Part shown: piece by piece, positions 27,693-36,632 of the stretch
Layout of the letters: every line of letters starts with the position of its first letter
Position numbering within the stretch: the first letter of the stretch is position 1
NCBI GenBank assembly: GCA_963765935.1
Contig: CAVXXX010000005.1
Location: 103,799-167,798, forward strand
Origin: JAMXLG01 sp963765935
Lineage (GTDB): Bacteria; Vulcanimicrobiota; Vulcanimicrobiia; Vulcanimicrobiales; Vulcanimicrobiaceae
Length of the DNA: 64,000 bases
Direction of reading: 5' to 3'
The notes under the pieces: generated by a model
The model's input: only the letters and a program-made list of their open reading frames with translations
Database searches by the model: none
Told to the model about the DNA's origin: nothing
Program-made: the position numbers and the translations under genes

Positions 27693-28395
27693 GTATTTCT
27701 TCGGTTGGTTCTACATTCAACAAGCGGCGCAAATGGCGTTCGAGGAGATCGTATTCGGTAAGCGCCGAGCGCGTATGGCCCATGCGCGCGTAACACTCCA
27801 TGACCAGCCGCGCCCCTTCTTCGTTTGTTGGATCGCTTTCCAGAATGCCTTTGGCCGAGAGCAGGGCGGACGCGCAATTTCCGGAGTCCAACGCTTCACG
27901 CGCGGCGCGCTCCAACATCGAAGAATACATGCTGGCGTACAGCGAACGCTGCGCGACCACCCAGTCGATGTGCTCGCCGGCCATGAAGGGTCCGCGATAG
28001 AGTCTTAGCGCGCGCTCGAACGCTGCAACAGTACCTTCTTTAAAGCACTTCACGAATTCGGGCAAATCGCTTTCAATCTGCACCGCCTTACCCCATCCGT
28101 ATGATCCTCGATGGCACGGAATGAAGTTCATATCTCCGATCGCTGCGCGCAACTCGGCCCGTGCGACGCTGACGAGCTGGTGCAAGCGATGCACGCTCGA
28201 ATCAGAATCACGCTCCGGCCATATCGCGTCGGTCAACGCGTCGAATTGCACCGGACGGTCGTAATGAGCAACCAGAAACTGAATCAGTCTGCGTCCGCGG
28301 CCGAAAGCGATTTCTCGTTCGGCGTCATTCGGCGGCAGCCCGAACCAGCTTTCGAACACGCCGAAACACCGAAATCGCAGGATTACATCGCCCAC
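27649..28395 (-). CDS. BTAD (SARP-like) transcriptional regulator
   Basis: About 248 residues from a GTG with GGGGGA six bases upstream. The N-terminal half is a winged-helix of OmpR type (AFGRGRRLIQFLVAHYDRPV, then LTDAIWPERDSDSSVHRLHQ and HRGSYGWG). The C-terminal half is the bacterial transcriptional activator (BTAD) helical-repeat domain: ALRLYRGPFMAG, ARLVMECYARMGHTRSALTEY and the closing LERHLRRLLNVEPTEE. Such proteins activate gene clusters for secondary metabolism or effectors. It is divergent from the five-gene cluster at 28.6-36.1 kb, which is the obvious candidate target. Confidence 0.85.
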   Translation of the reverse strand: MGDVILRFRCFGVFESWFGLPPNDAEREIAFGRGRRLIQFLVAHYDRPVQFDALTDAIWPERDSDSSVHRLHQLVSVARAELRAAIGDMNFIPCHRGSYGWGKAVQIESDLPEFVKCFKEGTVAAFERALRLYRGPFMAGEHIDWVVAQRSLYASMYSSMLERAAREALDSGNCASALLSAKGILESDPTNEEGARLVMECYARMGHTRSALTEYDLLERHLRRLLNVEPTEEIRAFRERILEGKLRP

Positions 28396-28576
28396 AACGA
28401 ATCCCCCGCGCTCGGGCTGTGATCGTAGCACCGCTGATAAGCACAGTCAACGTCAGGCGAGCATCATCGAAGATGGGGTGCTGTTTGCGTCAACGTACCG
28501 ATGAGCATCTCGTGAGCCGGCCAGTAAGTATCGTGAGCGACAATGACGGCAAGAGTTGCGCGAAAGGATACGACGC

Positions 28577-29446
28577 ATGGCTACTACCTATTCACGCGCC
28601 CGCTTCAACGGCGACACGATCTACGAATCAGCGTACCCTCAAACGCGCGCGGTGCTCTCGAGCGCATTTCGTGACTCGCCGAACCGAAGAATCGAAGCGA
28701 TCGTCCAGGAAACATTTGGTCCGTCCTTCAGTGCTGAAGACGCCGAAGATTTTTGGAGCTCACTCGGCAGTATCGCGAAAGCAGCAGCGCCGATTGCACA
28801 AGCCGCACTTCCGATCGTCGGAACGGTGCTTGGCGGTCCACTTGGTGGAGCCGTCGGTGGCTTGGCTGCATCGGCAATCGGCGCTGCTGCGGGGCAGGGC
28901 GCGCCGCCGGCGCCGAGTGCAGCCGCACCCACGATGCCGAGGCCGGCGCCACCCGCTGCACCACCGTCGGCTTATGCATCGGCTGCGCCCGCGGCACCAA
29001 GTGCAACGGCGGCCGGAGCCGGGCCCGGCAATTCGGCAGCAATGCAATTGATGGCGCTGCTGACCCAACCGCAGTTCATGCAGGCATTGAGTTCGATCGT
29101 GATGGGACGAAACGGCCGCGAAAGCATCGAAGTGGCGGGCGCACCCGTCGAAGTCGGCGATTTCCTTAACTTGGCGAGCGTGCTGACGGAATCAGCGCTC
29201 GCTCAACATCACGCGCTCGTATCGAATCGTTCCGCAACGCTGCACGGTTCGGTTGAATCGGTGGATCCGTTCGTCGAACCGGAAGAGCGCGCCTCAAGTC
29301 TTTGGACGATGCTCCAACGTGAAAGCATTGAAAGCGATGACGCGAGTATCGAAGACGACACCGAGAGCGACGATGTCGAAGCCGACCGCATTCTCGATGA
29401 AATCGAGTTGTTCGAGCTTGACGCCGACGACGGTGTTCTCGTATGA
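28577..29446 (+). CDS. Glycine-zipper protein with acidic C-terminus
   Basis: A 289-residue protein of unknown family. Residues about 65-105 are a hydrophobic glycine zipper (PIVGTVLGGPLGGAVGGLAA), of the kind that inserts into membranes or forms amyloid-like oligomers. It is followed by an Ala/Pro-rich linker and a helical part (LMALLTQPQFMQALSSIVMG, then VEVGDFLNLASVLTESALAQ), and ends in a very acidic tail (SIESDDASIEDDTESDD). There is no signal peptide. The ATG at 28577 has AAAGGA eight bases before it. It overlaps the next gene by ATGA and opens the five-gene run that ends with the multi-domain protease. A structural or pore-forming component is a guess. Confidence 0.75.
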   Translation: MATTYSRARFNGDTIYESAYPQTRAVLSSAFRDSPNRRIEAIVQETFGPSFSAEDAEDFWSSLGSIAKAAAPIAQAALPIVGTVLGGPLGGAVGGLAASAIGAAAGQGAPPAPSAAAPTMPRPAPPAAPPSAYASAAPAAPSATAAGAGPGNSAAMQLMALLTQPQFMQALSSIVMGRNGRESIEVAGAPVEVGDFLNLASVLTESALAQHHALVSNRSATLHGSVESVDPFVEPEERASSLWTMLQRESIESDDASIEDDTESDDVEADRILDEIELFELDADDGVLV

Positions 29447-29865
29447 GCGGTTTCAGCGCTCTCCTCACGCAGGTGTTGGCAGCGCGCGCTGCCGGCCAGG
29501 ATGCGCAGAGCATCATTGCAAGCCAGCTCGGCGACGACCCGATGACCGCACTGCTCATGCAAGCGATGCAGCAGAAAAAACAGCCGGATGGCGACGGCGA
29601 CACCGGCGCATCCGACGTCGACAATCTTCGCGCCGAGCTGCAAGCGCTTCGAGAACGTAGCGATACGCTCGCGGCGGCGCTCGGTGCATGCTACCTCTGT
29701 TGGGGTGACGATCCGGGATGTCAAGTCTGCGCGGGTCGTGGTTCTCCAGGATGCCTTCCAATCAATCCGGATCTGTTCGAGGAGTTCATCGTTCCCGCCT
29801 TACGTCGGGTTCGCGCTCGGGCAGCCGAGCAACAACAACGCACTACATCAGCCGAAAGGAGCTAG
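29443..29865 (+). CDS. Coiled-coil protein with Cys cluster
   Basis: A 140-residue protein. Helices in residues 1-45 (SALLTQVLAARAAGQ, QSIIASQLGDDP) resemble the helical part of the preceding protein. A heptad-like helix (VDNLRAELQALRERSDTLAA) leads to ACYLCWGDDPGCQVCAGRG and SPGC, a compact five-cysteine zinc-binding or DnaJ-like CxxCxGxG segment. The end is helical and basic. It starts inside the stop of the preceding gene. I know no family; it may be an assembly factor or adaptor in the same complex. Confidence 0.75.
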   Translation: MSGFSALLTQVLAARAAGQDAQSIIASQLGDDPMTALLMQAMQQKKQPDGDGDTGASDVDNLRAELQALRERSDTLAAALGACYLCWGDDPGCQVCAGRGSPGCLPINPDLFEEFIVPALRRVRARAAEQQQRTTSAERS

Positions 29866-29868
29866 CGT

Positions 29869-30495
29869 ATGTACTCAAGGGTTATCGAAGAAGATGAAAT
29901 AGAATCCGACGACGAGACACTCTTCGAAGCAGATTACGACGAAGCCAGACCCGCCCGCCCGAATTTTGCAAAATTCAACCCGTCACGCACCGGCACGCAG
30001 AGCTATTATTCGCCCCGCAACGGACAATACGTATCGCAGCAGCAACTGCAGGCCGCGCTCGTTAAGATTCGTCAAGACGTCCAAAAAACGAGCACCACGG
30101 TCGCAACCGTAAACAAACGGGTCGATACGACGCAGAACAGTGTCAAGTCGCACGGCGCCCTTCTCGAAAAGCTTCAAAAGCAGGTCAAGGGCACTCGGCA
30201 AGACGTTCAAAACTTCTCTCAAACAGCAATGCTGATGCCGCTGCTGACATTGCCGAAGGCGACCGCGCCGCTGACCGACAACCTTCTGGCCAACGACGGC
30301 TCGATCGCAGTCCCGAAAGGCACCGCAATCGACATTAGCACCGGCAACAATACGACGACGCTGCTTCTGCTGATGATGATGCTCGGAGGCTCGTCCTTCA
30401 CCTCCGGAAGCTCGAGTAATGGGAGTACCTCGGGCGGCATGGATCAGATGACGATGCTTCTGCTGGTGCTTGCGCTGAGCGGTGGTTCGTTATGA
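29869..30495 (+). CDS. Coiled-coil protein with hydrophobic Gly/Ser C-terminus
   Basis: A 208-residue protein, ATG with AAAGGAG eight bases upstream. The acidic N-terminus (EEDEIESDDETLFEADYDEA) leads to a region that begins YYSPRNGQYVSQQQLQAAL and a coiled coil with repeated Thr/Val/Lys heptads (VATVNKRVDTTQNSVKSHG). Next come MLMPLLTLPKATAPL, a small beta part, and two hydrophobic Met/Leu runs separated by a Gly/Ser segment (TTLLLLMMMLGGSSF and MTMLLLVLALSGGSL). This resembles a fibre- or baseplate-like component with membrane-active ends, but no family match is recognised. Overlaps the next gene by ATGA. Confidence 0.75.
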   Translation: MYSRVIEEDEIESDDETLFEADYDEARPARPNFAKFNPSRTGTQSYYSPRNGQYVSQQQLQAALVKIRQDVQKTSTTVATVNKRVDTTQNSVKSHGALLEKLQKQVKGTRQDVQNFSQTAMLMPLLTLPKATAPLTDNLLANDGSIAVPKGTAIDISTGNNTTTLLLLMMMLGGSSFTSGSSSNGSTSGGMDQMTMLLLVLALSGGSL

Positions 30496-31058
30496 TCAGC
30501 CTCCTGGGGTTCGTTTCGGGGAAATTGATCGCTAAACAACAAGGCGTAAGCGACGATAATTCCAACCGTCTCGCAATTCTGGGGGCGGTCATGGGGTTCA
30601 CGCCGTTATCCGTTGCGGCGACGATGATGATCGCGAAACAAGAAGCCCCTCTACCGGTCATCGTGCCGCCGACGACGTCGACGCATCCCGTTCTCGGCTC
30701 CGGCGCAGCGACCAACGGCCCGACCAGCACGTCCAACCCGACCAGCACTGGCACCACGTCCAGCACGTCCACCACGCCCAGCGCCACGGCGCAGGCGGTC
30801 GTCATGCCGAATCTCGTCGGCGTTCCGGCAAGCGAAGCGAAAAAACAGTTCGCTTCGCTGTTCCCAAGAGAGCCTGAGATCGTCGAGTCGCATATCATCA
30901 ACAGCGCCTCGCGCGGAACCATCATCAACACGTTCCCCGCAGCGAACGCGACCTTCGATCCGACGGTGACAGCGATCAGTTTCCTGGTTTCATCCGGCCC
31001 AACGTCGGCGATCAAAGGCGAGGCGGAAAAGAGCGAAAAGCTCCCGTCCCGCGTCTAA
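30492..31058 (+). CDS. Membrane-PASTA domain protein
   Basis: A 188-residue protein. A short amphipathic N-terminus is followed by a hydrophobic segment (RLAILGAVMGFTPLSVAATMMI), a Pro/Thr/Ser linker with repeated TSTSNPTSTG units, and one C-terminal PASTA-like module (VVMPNLVGVPASEAKKQFAS, then IINTFPAANATFDPTVTAIS and FLVSSGP). PASTA modules bind peptidoglycan stem peptides and beta-lactams. This would anchor the complex to a cell wall, its own or that of a target. It immediately precedes the multi-enzyme gene. Confidence 0.78.
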   Translation: MISLLGFVSGKLIAKQQGVSDDNSNRLAILGAVMGFTPLSVAATMMIAKQEAPLPVIVPPTTSTHPVLGSGAATNGPTSTSNPTSTGTTSSTSTTPSATAQAVVMPNLVGVPASEAKKQFASLFPREPEIVESHIINSASRGTIINTFPAANATFDPTVTAISFLVSSGPTSAIKGEAEKSEKLPSRV

Positions 31059-31072
31059 ACCGGAAATGAACG

Positions 31073-34000
31073 ATGTTCTCGATCGATCCCGGACTGCTCG
31101 AACTCGTTGCTGCGGGCAGTCCGGAGGACGAGATCATGGTGGTGATTCGCGTGCGCGACAGCTCGAAGATGCCGGCTCGCGCACGCATCGTCGCGCGATT
31201 CGGCACGATCGCGACCTGTCGCGTACGCCGGAGCGACATCCTCGCGGTACACAACGATCCCGACGTCGCAAGCATGAAAGCTCCCTCGCCGGTGATCGCG
31301 GACGTGTTCGATGAATCCGTCCTCGGCGAAGACGAGCGACGGACGGATGTGCGACGCCCCGACGTTCCGCAAACTGGATCGGGCGTCGTCTTCGCCTCGG
31401 TCGATTGGGGCTTTGATTTCGCGCATCCGAATTTTCGGACGAACGACGGCCGCACGCGTGCGCTTGCGCTGTGGGATCAGGGGGGAATCTACGACGGCAA
31501 CGCCTACGGCTATGGCGCCGTGCACGATCGCTCCGCGATCGATGCGGCATTGGCGAGCGCCGATCCGTACGCAACGCTCAACTACGACCCGCGCGCCAGC
31601 GATCCGCAAAATGTCGGCACGCACGCAACGCACGTCGTAGACATTGCCGTTGGAAACGGACTCGGATGTACTCCGGTTGGCGTCGCGCCGCAAGCCGACA
31701 TCATTTTCGTTCACCTCGCGCAAGGATTAGGCCCGACGGCGTTGGGCGATTCCGTTACGCTGCTCGAAGCGATCGATTTTATCGCCCGCACTGCCGGCGA
31801 CCAGCCCTGGGTGCTCGGCTTGAGCATGGGAAACATGGGCGGCCCGCACGACGGCGCAACGCTGGTTGAACTTGCGTTCGACGAGTTGCTCCGCGGCTCG
31901 CGTGGTCGTGCGATCGCACAAAGTTGCGGCAACTATTACGCGCGCATGGCGCACACGAAGGGCGAACTGCATACCGGTGAACGCACGTCGCTGCTTTGGA
32001 AGAGCGATCGCGCGGCGCTTACGCCAAACGAACTGGAGATCTGGTATGATGGCGCCGACCGTTTCGCCGTCACCGTCGAAGCTCCAAGCGGAGCAACTTC
32101 ACGGAGCGCAGCGCTCGGAAACATCGTACCGATGTACGACGATGGGCGGCTTGCAGCGCAGATCTATCACCGGCCCCGCGATCCAAACAACGGCGACAAC
32201 CACATTCACATCTATCTCTATCCTGGATTCCAGCCGGGAGTCTGGCGTGTGCACCTCTTGGCCGAGCACGCGAAAACGGGACGATATCACGCATGGATCG
32301 AGCGTGACGAGGAATGCTCGGGATGCCAGTCACACTTCGTCGCCGATCAGGCCGTCGTTCAGATGACGACCGGGACGATCTGCCACGCGCGCCATGCGAT
32401 TTCCGTTGGTGCATACGACCTCCACGCCGCAGACTTTGCACTCGCGTCGTTCAGCAGCTCCGGACCAACGCGCGACGGCCGCGATGTTCCGCGCCTCATT
32501 GCGCCGGGCGTTGCCATATTGGCCGCGCGCTCCGTGCCTTTAGGTGCGCCGGCCGGCACCGCCGGGCACATTCGCAAATCGGGAACGAGTATGGCGCAGC
32601 CCCAGGTATCCGGAGCGATTGCGCTTCTTCTCGAAGCCGCTCCGGCGCTCTCGCCGGAACAACTCTGCTCGCTGCTCGCAAACGGCGCGCAGCGCGAGGG
32701 CCTCGAGCCGCGCGATCGCGCGCGTACTGGAGCAGGACGCCTTTCAATCGAAACCGCGCTTGCCGCGGTCTCTTCGCTACAAACCGAGGACACGACGGTG
32801 ACAACAACCGCTATACCCCCAACGATCGTCGGTAAATTCTCTATTGGCGGAACGCACGTGACGATCGACACGAGCGTGGCGACGCAGGCGATTTCCTCCG
32901 CCACCCTTGACGACGCAATTGCGTTCGCGCTCTCGAAAACGGGCCGCAATTCCTACATCATCGGTTCGCTGCTGGGCGGCAAAACATTCGACGTCTGGCA
33001 TTTTACGGTGGCGGTGCCCGTCCTAGACGATGTGGTGGACTTCGATGCGCAGGCAAGCGTGTGCGCGCTGATCGTGGGCGGCGAACTCTACGTACCGTCC
33101 GATCCGACCAGCGCGACGCGGCGCTGGGTGCGCTTGCCTAGAGCCGATGAATTCTATGCGCTTTCTGACGCCGATCGAAGCAGCCAGCGTGGCGCGTGGA
33201 TCACCAAAATTCTCGGCGCGAATCCGGCGGTCACTCTCAACGGAACGGCGGTTTCAAAAAAACAGTTACGCGGCTTTTCCATGCCGGAACTGCGATTGCT
33301 GCTCGCGCACTTCGGCGCGCAGTGTTTCCGCGTTATCCGTCAAGATAGCGGCAGCGCGCACGGCGGCCTCGTCAACGGAACGACCCTTCCGCTCATGATC
33401 TCTCCGTTGCGAGAGCCCGATGTGTATGTACGCGTTATCGCCCGGCGTGAAGGCCGCTTAGAAGCGATCAACGCTTGGGATCAGGGCGCGGGTATCAGCC
33501 TTGGGGCCGTACAGATCAACGTTATCAAAGGCTTGCTGTTCCGCTTCTTGGGCGAACTCTCAACCCACGACCCCGCATTGCTACAGAGCGCCATCGCAAC
33601 GCCGCTGAACTGGAACATCGTTTACGATACCGATCATTTCGACGTGGTCACGGCGGCGGGACAAACGTTGCACGGGCGAGCAGCGAGCGCCGACGTGAAA
33701 CGCAACTTCGCATTTTTTCAGTCAGGCAACCCCGGCACACCCGATGCCGCCGCGATCGACGTTGACTTCCGCATGAGTATTGCGGCCGCATTTCGCGACG
33801 CGGTTGTTTGGCCGCACGCGCAAGAGATGCTCAACCGCGCGTCCATTGCCTATCTGCAACCCGGCTTAGACATGCTTACCGCTGCCGGCATTGCGTCGCT
33901 CGATCCCGCAAATCCCGACCGTGACACGTTTATCCTCAAGGCCGTGCTGCTCGGAGCATTCGTGCGCGCCAGCGCATCGCTCCAGCCGCTTCTCGACGCG

Positions 34001-36085
34001 CTCGCCAACTCCGCAACCACACATGATAAGCTCGCCGCGCTCACGCCCGATCTAGTTGAAGTCGCGCTCGAGCCGGTTATCAAGAGCAAGCACATCCGCG
34101 ATGAAGTGAGCGCGCGAATCAACGCCCTTACGCCCACGGCCCTGGACGTGCTGAACACCGTTCGCAACACCCTTTCGCTCCCGCCGGTCGAAACGGTGTC
34201 GCTCGATACGGAAAGCGCTCAACGCGTAGCAACGCAGGTGCTGGCGCAGACGGAATCCACCGAAGGCTTCACGCCGGCGCGTTTATTCGATATGCGCGCG
34301 CCGTACGCCGCGCAATTCGAAGTCATCGCAACTCCGCTCTCCAAGCTTCCCGTACTGCACGCCGGTGACGTCGTCGTACGCCGGGTGCTCGGCGAAAGTT
34401 CGATGGCATCGATCGGCATTGCCGTCGAGGACACACCGTTGTCGAGTGAAGGCCAATACGCCTCGCTGGTCTCTCTTCGCAACCCGAGCGCGCCGCCCTC
34501 GCAGCAACGCATTACCAATCAATTCGGCCGGTTGAGCGCCGACACGCTCGTCGTACGCCCGCGCGAAGACGTCGAAGCTCCCGAAGACATCGACGGATCC
34601 GCCCTGACATGGTCGGGCGCAACGCCAGACCAGCTCGGGTTCATGCAAGCCGTGTACGCGCAGCACGTTGCGAATTCGCGAAGCACCGGACGGCCATTCA
34701 TCGGCGATGTCGATAGAAGCCGGCTTGACGTCGTCGAGAACAGTCAATTGCTTCGCATCGAAGCGGCTGCGCAGTGCCGCAGCATGCTTGCCAGCGTGCG
34801 TAACGACCTTGCCACAGCGCAATCTTCGGGAATCGGAGGGGCCAGGGAGATCACGAGCATCATCGTTAACAGCGGATATCGCTCCGCCTCGCGTCAGTTT
34901 GGCATTTGGCAAAGCAACTTCCGCAAATACTACCGCGAGACGGCCAGCCAACGCGCAACGTTTTCAGATCCGCACGGCAGTGACGCAATTTCGTTTCTCG
35001 CGCGCTACATCGGTCAACGCGTCGGCGCGCCTGGGTACAGCAACCACAATGACGGCCGCGCCGTCGACCTTGGCGCCACCATGACGCAAGGGCGCAGCCT
35101 CGGAGCGGACACCAGCGACGCCGCAATCGCATTGTGGCGCGGATCGTGGCTGTTTACATGGCTCTCCTCAAATGCGGCGACCTATAACTTCTTCCAAAAT
35201 ACCAGCATCAACGAGCCGTGGCATTGGGAATACCGCGCGCCGGCACAGCCGATCCAGAGTATTTCGGAAGGCGCCGTTTCGGCGGGAAAGCTCTACCTCT
35301 CGAACACGCCGCTGTTAAAGTCACATAAGGGCACGCAACCAGACTTGTACGTGTGCTGGAACGCAATGGCGAGTATTCCCACGGCGGTGAACGTCGTCAT
35401 TCACCTTCACGGCTACTCCACATCGCTCGGCGCAATGCAATTGAGCGCGAAGGTCGCCGACAGCGGACTCGACTTCACCGACCCCTCCGGTACCGTGGGA
35501 CGCTCGGCGCCGACGGTAGGCATCATTCCGCGCGGCAGCTACGAGCCGTCGGATACCCGGGCCGACCGGTACGCATTCCCCGCGCTGCTTAGCTCGAGCG
35601 CGATCGGGGATCTCATCACCTATGCCCTCGAGCAGTTCACGCTAACGTCCGGTGCAGGGGGTCCGGTAAGCGCCGGGCGTTCCATTCTCACGTGTCATTC
35701 CGGCGGCGGAAACCCCCTGGAAGTCATTCTCGCAAACAACGACTTCGACGAGATTCATTTGTTCGATGCGATGTATTACACGCCACAGGCTCTGCTGACA
35801 TGGATTGCACGACACATCGCTTCGGACGACGCCGGGTACGCCGGCACGAGCGCGTTACGTATGTTCTATACGCCCAGCAAGAGCACGACGCCGAACGCCA
35901 ACAATATTGCGCAGCGCATTCAACGGGAGCTGCGAAAGGCGAAGAACACCGCGGCACTTTCGCCCTTCTTCCGCGTTGAAGAAACCACAATCGGGCATCC
36001 GGACATTCCACGTGCATACGGATGGCAACTCTTGGCCGACGCTTCCGCAAACGTTCCGAAAACGAGGCGAATCCTGGCTCCCTGA
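31073..36085 (+). CDS. Giant multi-enzyme: subtilase, M15 peptidase and alpha/beta hydrolase
   Basis: A 1670-residue protein with an unbroken frame. Residues about 100-560 form a subtilase (S8) domain: Asp111 in ASVDWGFDFAHPNF, His184 in VGTHATHVVDIAVGNG, the oxyanion Asn in QSCGNYYAR and Ser506 in KSGTSMAQPQVSGA. Around 785-830, REGRLEAINAWDQGAGISLG recalls lysozyme- or chitosanase-like glycosidases with an acidic pair. Residues about 1215-1395 are an M15 D,D-peptidase: GYSNHNDGRAVDLG (His1325, Asp1332) and EPWHWEYR (His1384). The last 270 residues are an alpha/beta hydrolase with Ser1543 in LTCHSGGGNPL, an acidic LFDAMYY and a His in IGHPDIPRAYGW. No signal peptide is present. It could digest protein, peptidoglycan and ester bonds of an envelope; export would need another route. 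Confidence 0.85.
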   Translation: MFSIDPGLLELVAAGSPEDEIMVVIRVRDSSKMPARARIVARFGTIATCRVRRSDILAVHNDPDVASMKAPSPVIADVFDESVLGEDERRTDVRRPDVPQTGSGVVFASVDWGFDFAHPNFRTNDGRTRALALWDQGGIYDGNAYGYGAVHDRSAIDAALASADPYATLNYDPRASDPQNVGTHATHVVDIAVGNGLGCTPVGVAPQADIIFVHLAQGLGPTALGDSVTLLEAIDFIARTAGDQPWVLGLSMGNMGGPHDGATLVELAFDELLRGSRGRAIAQSCGNYYARMAHTKGELHTGERTSLLWKSDRAALTPNELEIWYDGADRFAVTVEAPSGATSRSAALGNIVPMYDDGRLAAQIYHRPRDPNNGDNHIHIYLYPGFQPGVWRVHLLAEHAKTGRYHAWIERDEECSGCQSHFVADQAVVQMTTGTICHARHAISVGAYDLHAADFALASFSSSGPTRDGRDVPRLIAPGVAILAARSVPLGAPAGTAGHIRKSGTSMAQPQVSGAIALLLEAAPALSPEQLCSLLANGAQREGLEPRDRARTGAGRLSIETALAAVSSLQTEDTTVTTTAIPPTIVGKFSIGGTHVTIDTSVATQAISSATLDDAIAFALSKTGRNSYIIGSLLGGKTFDVWHFTVAVPVLDDVVDFDAQASVCALIVGGELYVPSDPTSATRRWVRLPRADEFYALSDADRSSQRGAWITKILGANPAVTLNGTAVSKKQLRGFSMPELRLLLAHFGAQCFRVIRQDSGSAHGGLVNGTTLPLMISPLREPDVYVRVIARREGRLEAINAWDQGAGISLGAVQINVIKGLLFRFLGELSTHDPALLQSAIATPLNWNIVYDTDHFDVVTAAGQTLHGRAASADVKRNFAFFQSGNPGTPDAAAIDVDFRMSIAAAFRDAVVWPHAQEMLNRASIAYLQPGLDMLTAAGIASLDPANPDRDTFILKAVLLGAFVRASASLQPLLDALANSATTHDKLAALTPDLVEVALEPVIKSKHIRDEVSARINALTPTALDVLNTVRNTLSLPPVETVSLDTESAQRVATQVLAQTESTEGFTPARLFDMRAPYAAQFEVIATPLSKLPVLHAGDVVVRRVLGESSMASIGIAVEDTPLSSEGQYASLVSLRNPSAPPSQQRITNQFGRLSADTLVVRPREDVEAPEDIDGSALTWSGATPDQLGFMQAVYAQHVANSRSTGRPFIGDVDRSRLDVVENSQLLRIEAAAQCRSMLASVRNDLATAQSSGIGGAREITSIIVNSGYRSASRQFGIWQSNFRKYYRETASQRATFSDPHGSDAISFLARYIGQRVGAPGYSNHNDGRAVDLGATMTQGRSLGADTSDAAIALWRGSWLFTWLSSNAATYNFFQNTSINEPWHWEYRAPAQPIQSISEGAVSAGKLYLSNTPLLKSHKGTQPDLYVCWNAMASIPTAVNVVIHLHGYSTSLGAMQLSAKVADSGLDFTDPSGTVGRSAPTVGIIPRGSYEPSDTRADRYAFPALLSSSAIGDLITYALEQFTLTSGAGGPVSAGRSILTCHSGGGNPLEVILANNDFDEIHLFDAMYYTPQALLTWIARHIASDDAGYAGTSALRMFYTPSKSTTPNANNIAQRIQRELRKAKNTAALSPFFRVEETTIGHPDIPRAYGWQLLADASANVPKTRRILAP

Positions 36086-36088
36086 TGG

Positions 36089-36403
36089 CTATGCCTGAGA
36101 TTCTTCATTTTCAGACCGTACAGAACCAGCCCCAAAACCGAGCCTGCTGCGGGCTGCGTTTTCAGCCGATTGAAACGTTCGCGCGAGCTGACCGAGCGCG
36201 ATGGTCCGATCGCACACATCCCTCTGCGCTTCCGGAGTGGACTGCGACGGAAACGCATCATTTTCGCGCTCATACCATCGGACGAGACATGTGATCGTCT
36301 CCAGCCGTTCAATTCGCATATGCTCGGGGTTGCCGGACTTCAGGTCTTCAGCAACCTCGCCAAGTTCTTCAGCGACCACAATGAGCGTGTCGCCGTCGGT
36401 CAT
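36089..36403 (-). CDS. Small hypothetical protein
   Basis: A 104-residue frame that reads like a soluble helical protein (LIVVAEELGEVAEDLKSGN, RIERLETITCLVRWYEREND) with natural composition. It converges on the multi-enzyme gene with three bases between the stops. The ATG has no well-spaced ribosome site. No family is recognised. It may be a true small gene between the two effector transcription units or a chance frame. Confidence 0.4.
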   Translation of the reverse strand: MTDGDTLIVVAEELGEVAEDLKSGNPEHMRIERLETITCLVRWYERENDAFPSQSTPEAQRDVCDRTIALGQLARTFQSAENAARSRLGFGAGSVRSENEESQA

Positions 36404-36632
36404 CTCCGCGCATGTGCGTTCGAACTAGCCAGCAGCTTTTAGCCCCTCTTGCCGGTGTTCCGAACAACGTTGCCTGGTACAACCAAAACGCCGGCGAAAT
36501 CGGCGACATCTGCGCAACCGCAAACGGCAGCAGCACCGGCGTCGTGAGCCTAAGCGCCGAGAATTGGGAGATTCATCGGAATACGACAACAACGTCCACG
36601 ACTGTTCGTATTCGCCCTAACGCAATAGCGCG
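36404..36632. other. Gap with a possible secreted-protein remnant
   Basis: The plus strand from about 36445 to 36630 reads PLAGVPNNVAWYNQNAGEIG, then DICATANGSSTGVV, with a weak start at 36412. A 'NxAWYN..GEIGD.C' pattern occurs in extracellular proteins of several phyla, so this could be the end of a lost secreted protein. No ribosome site or full domain is seen; I do not call a gene. Confidence 0.3.
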
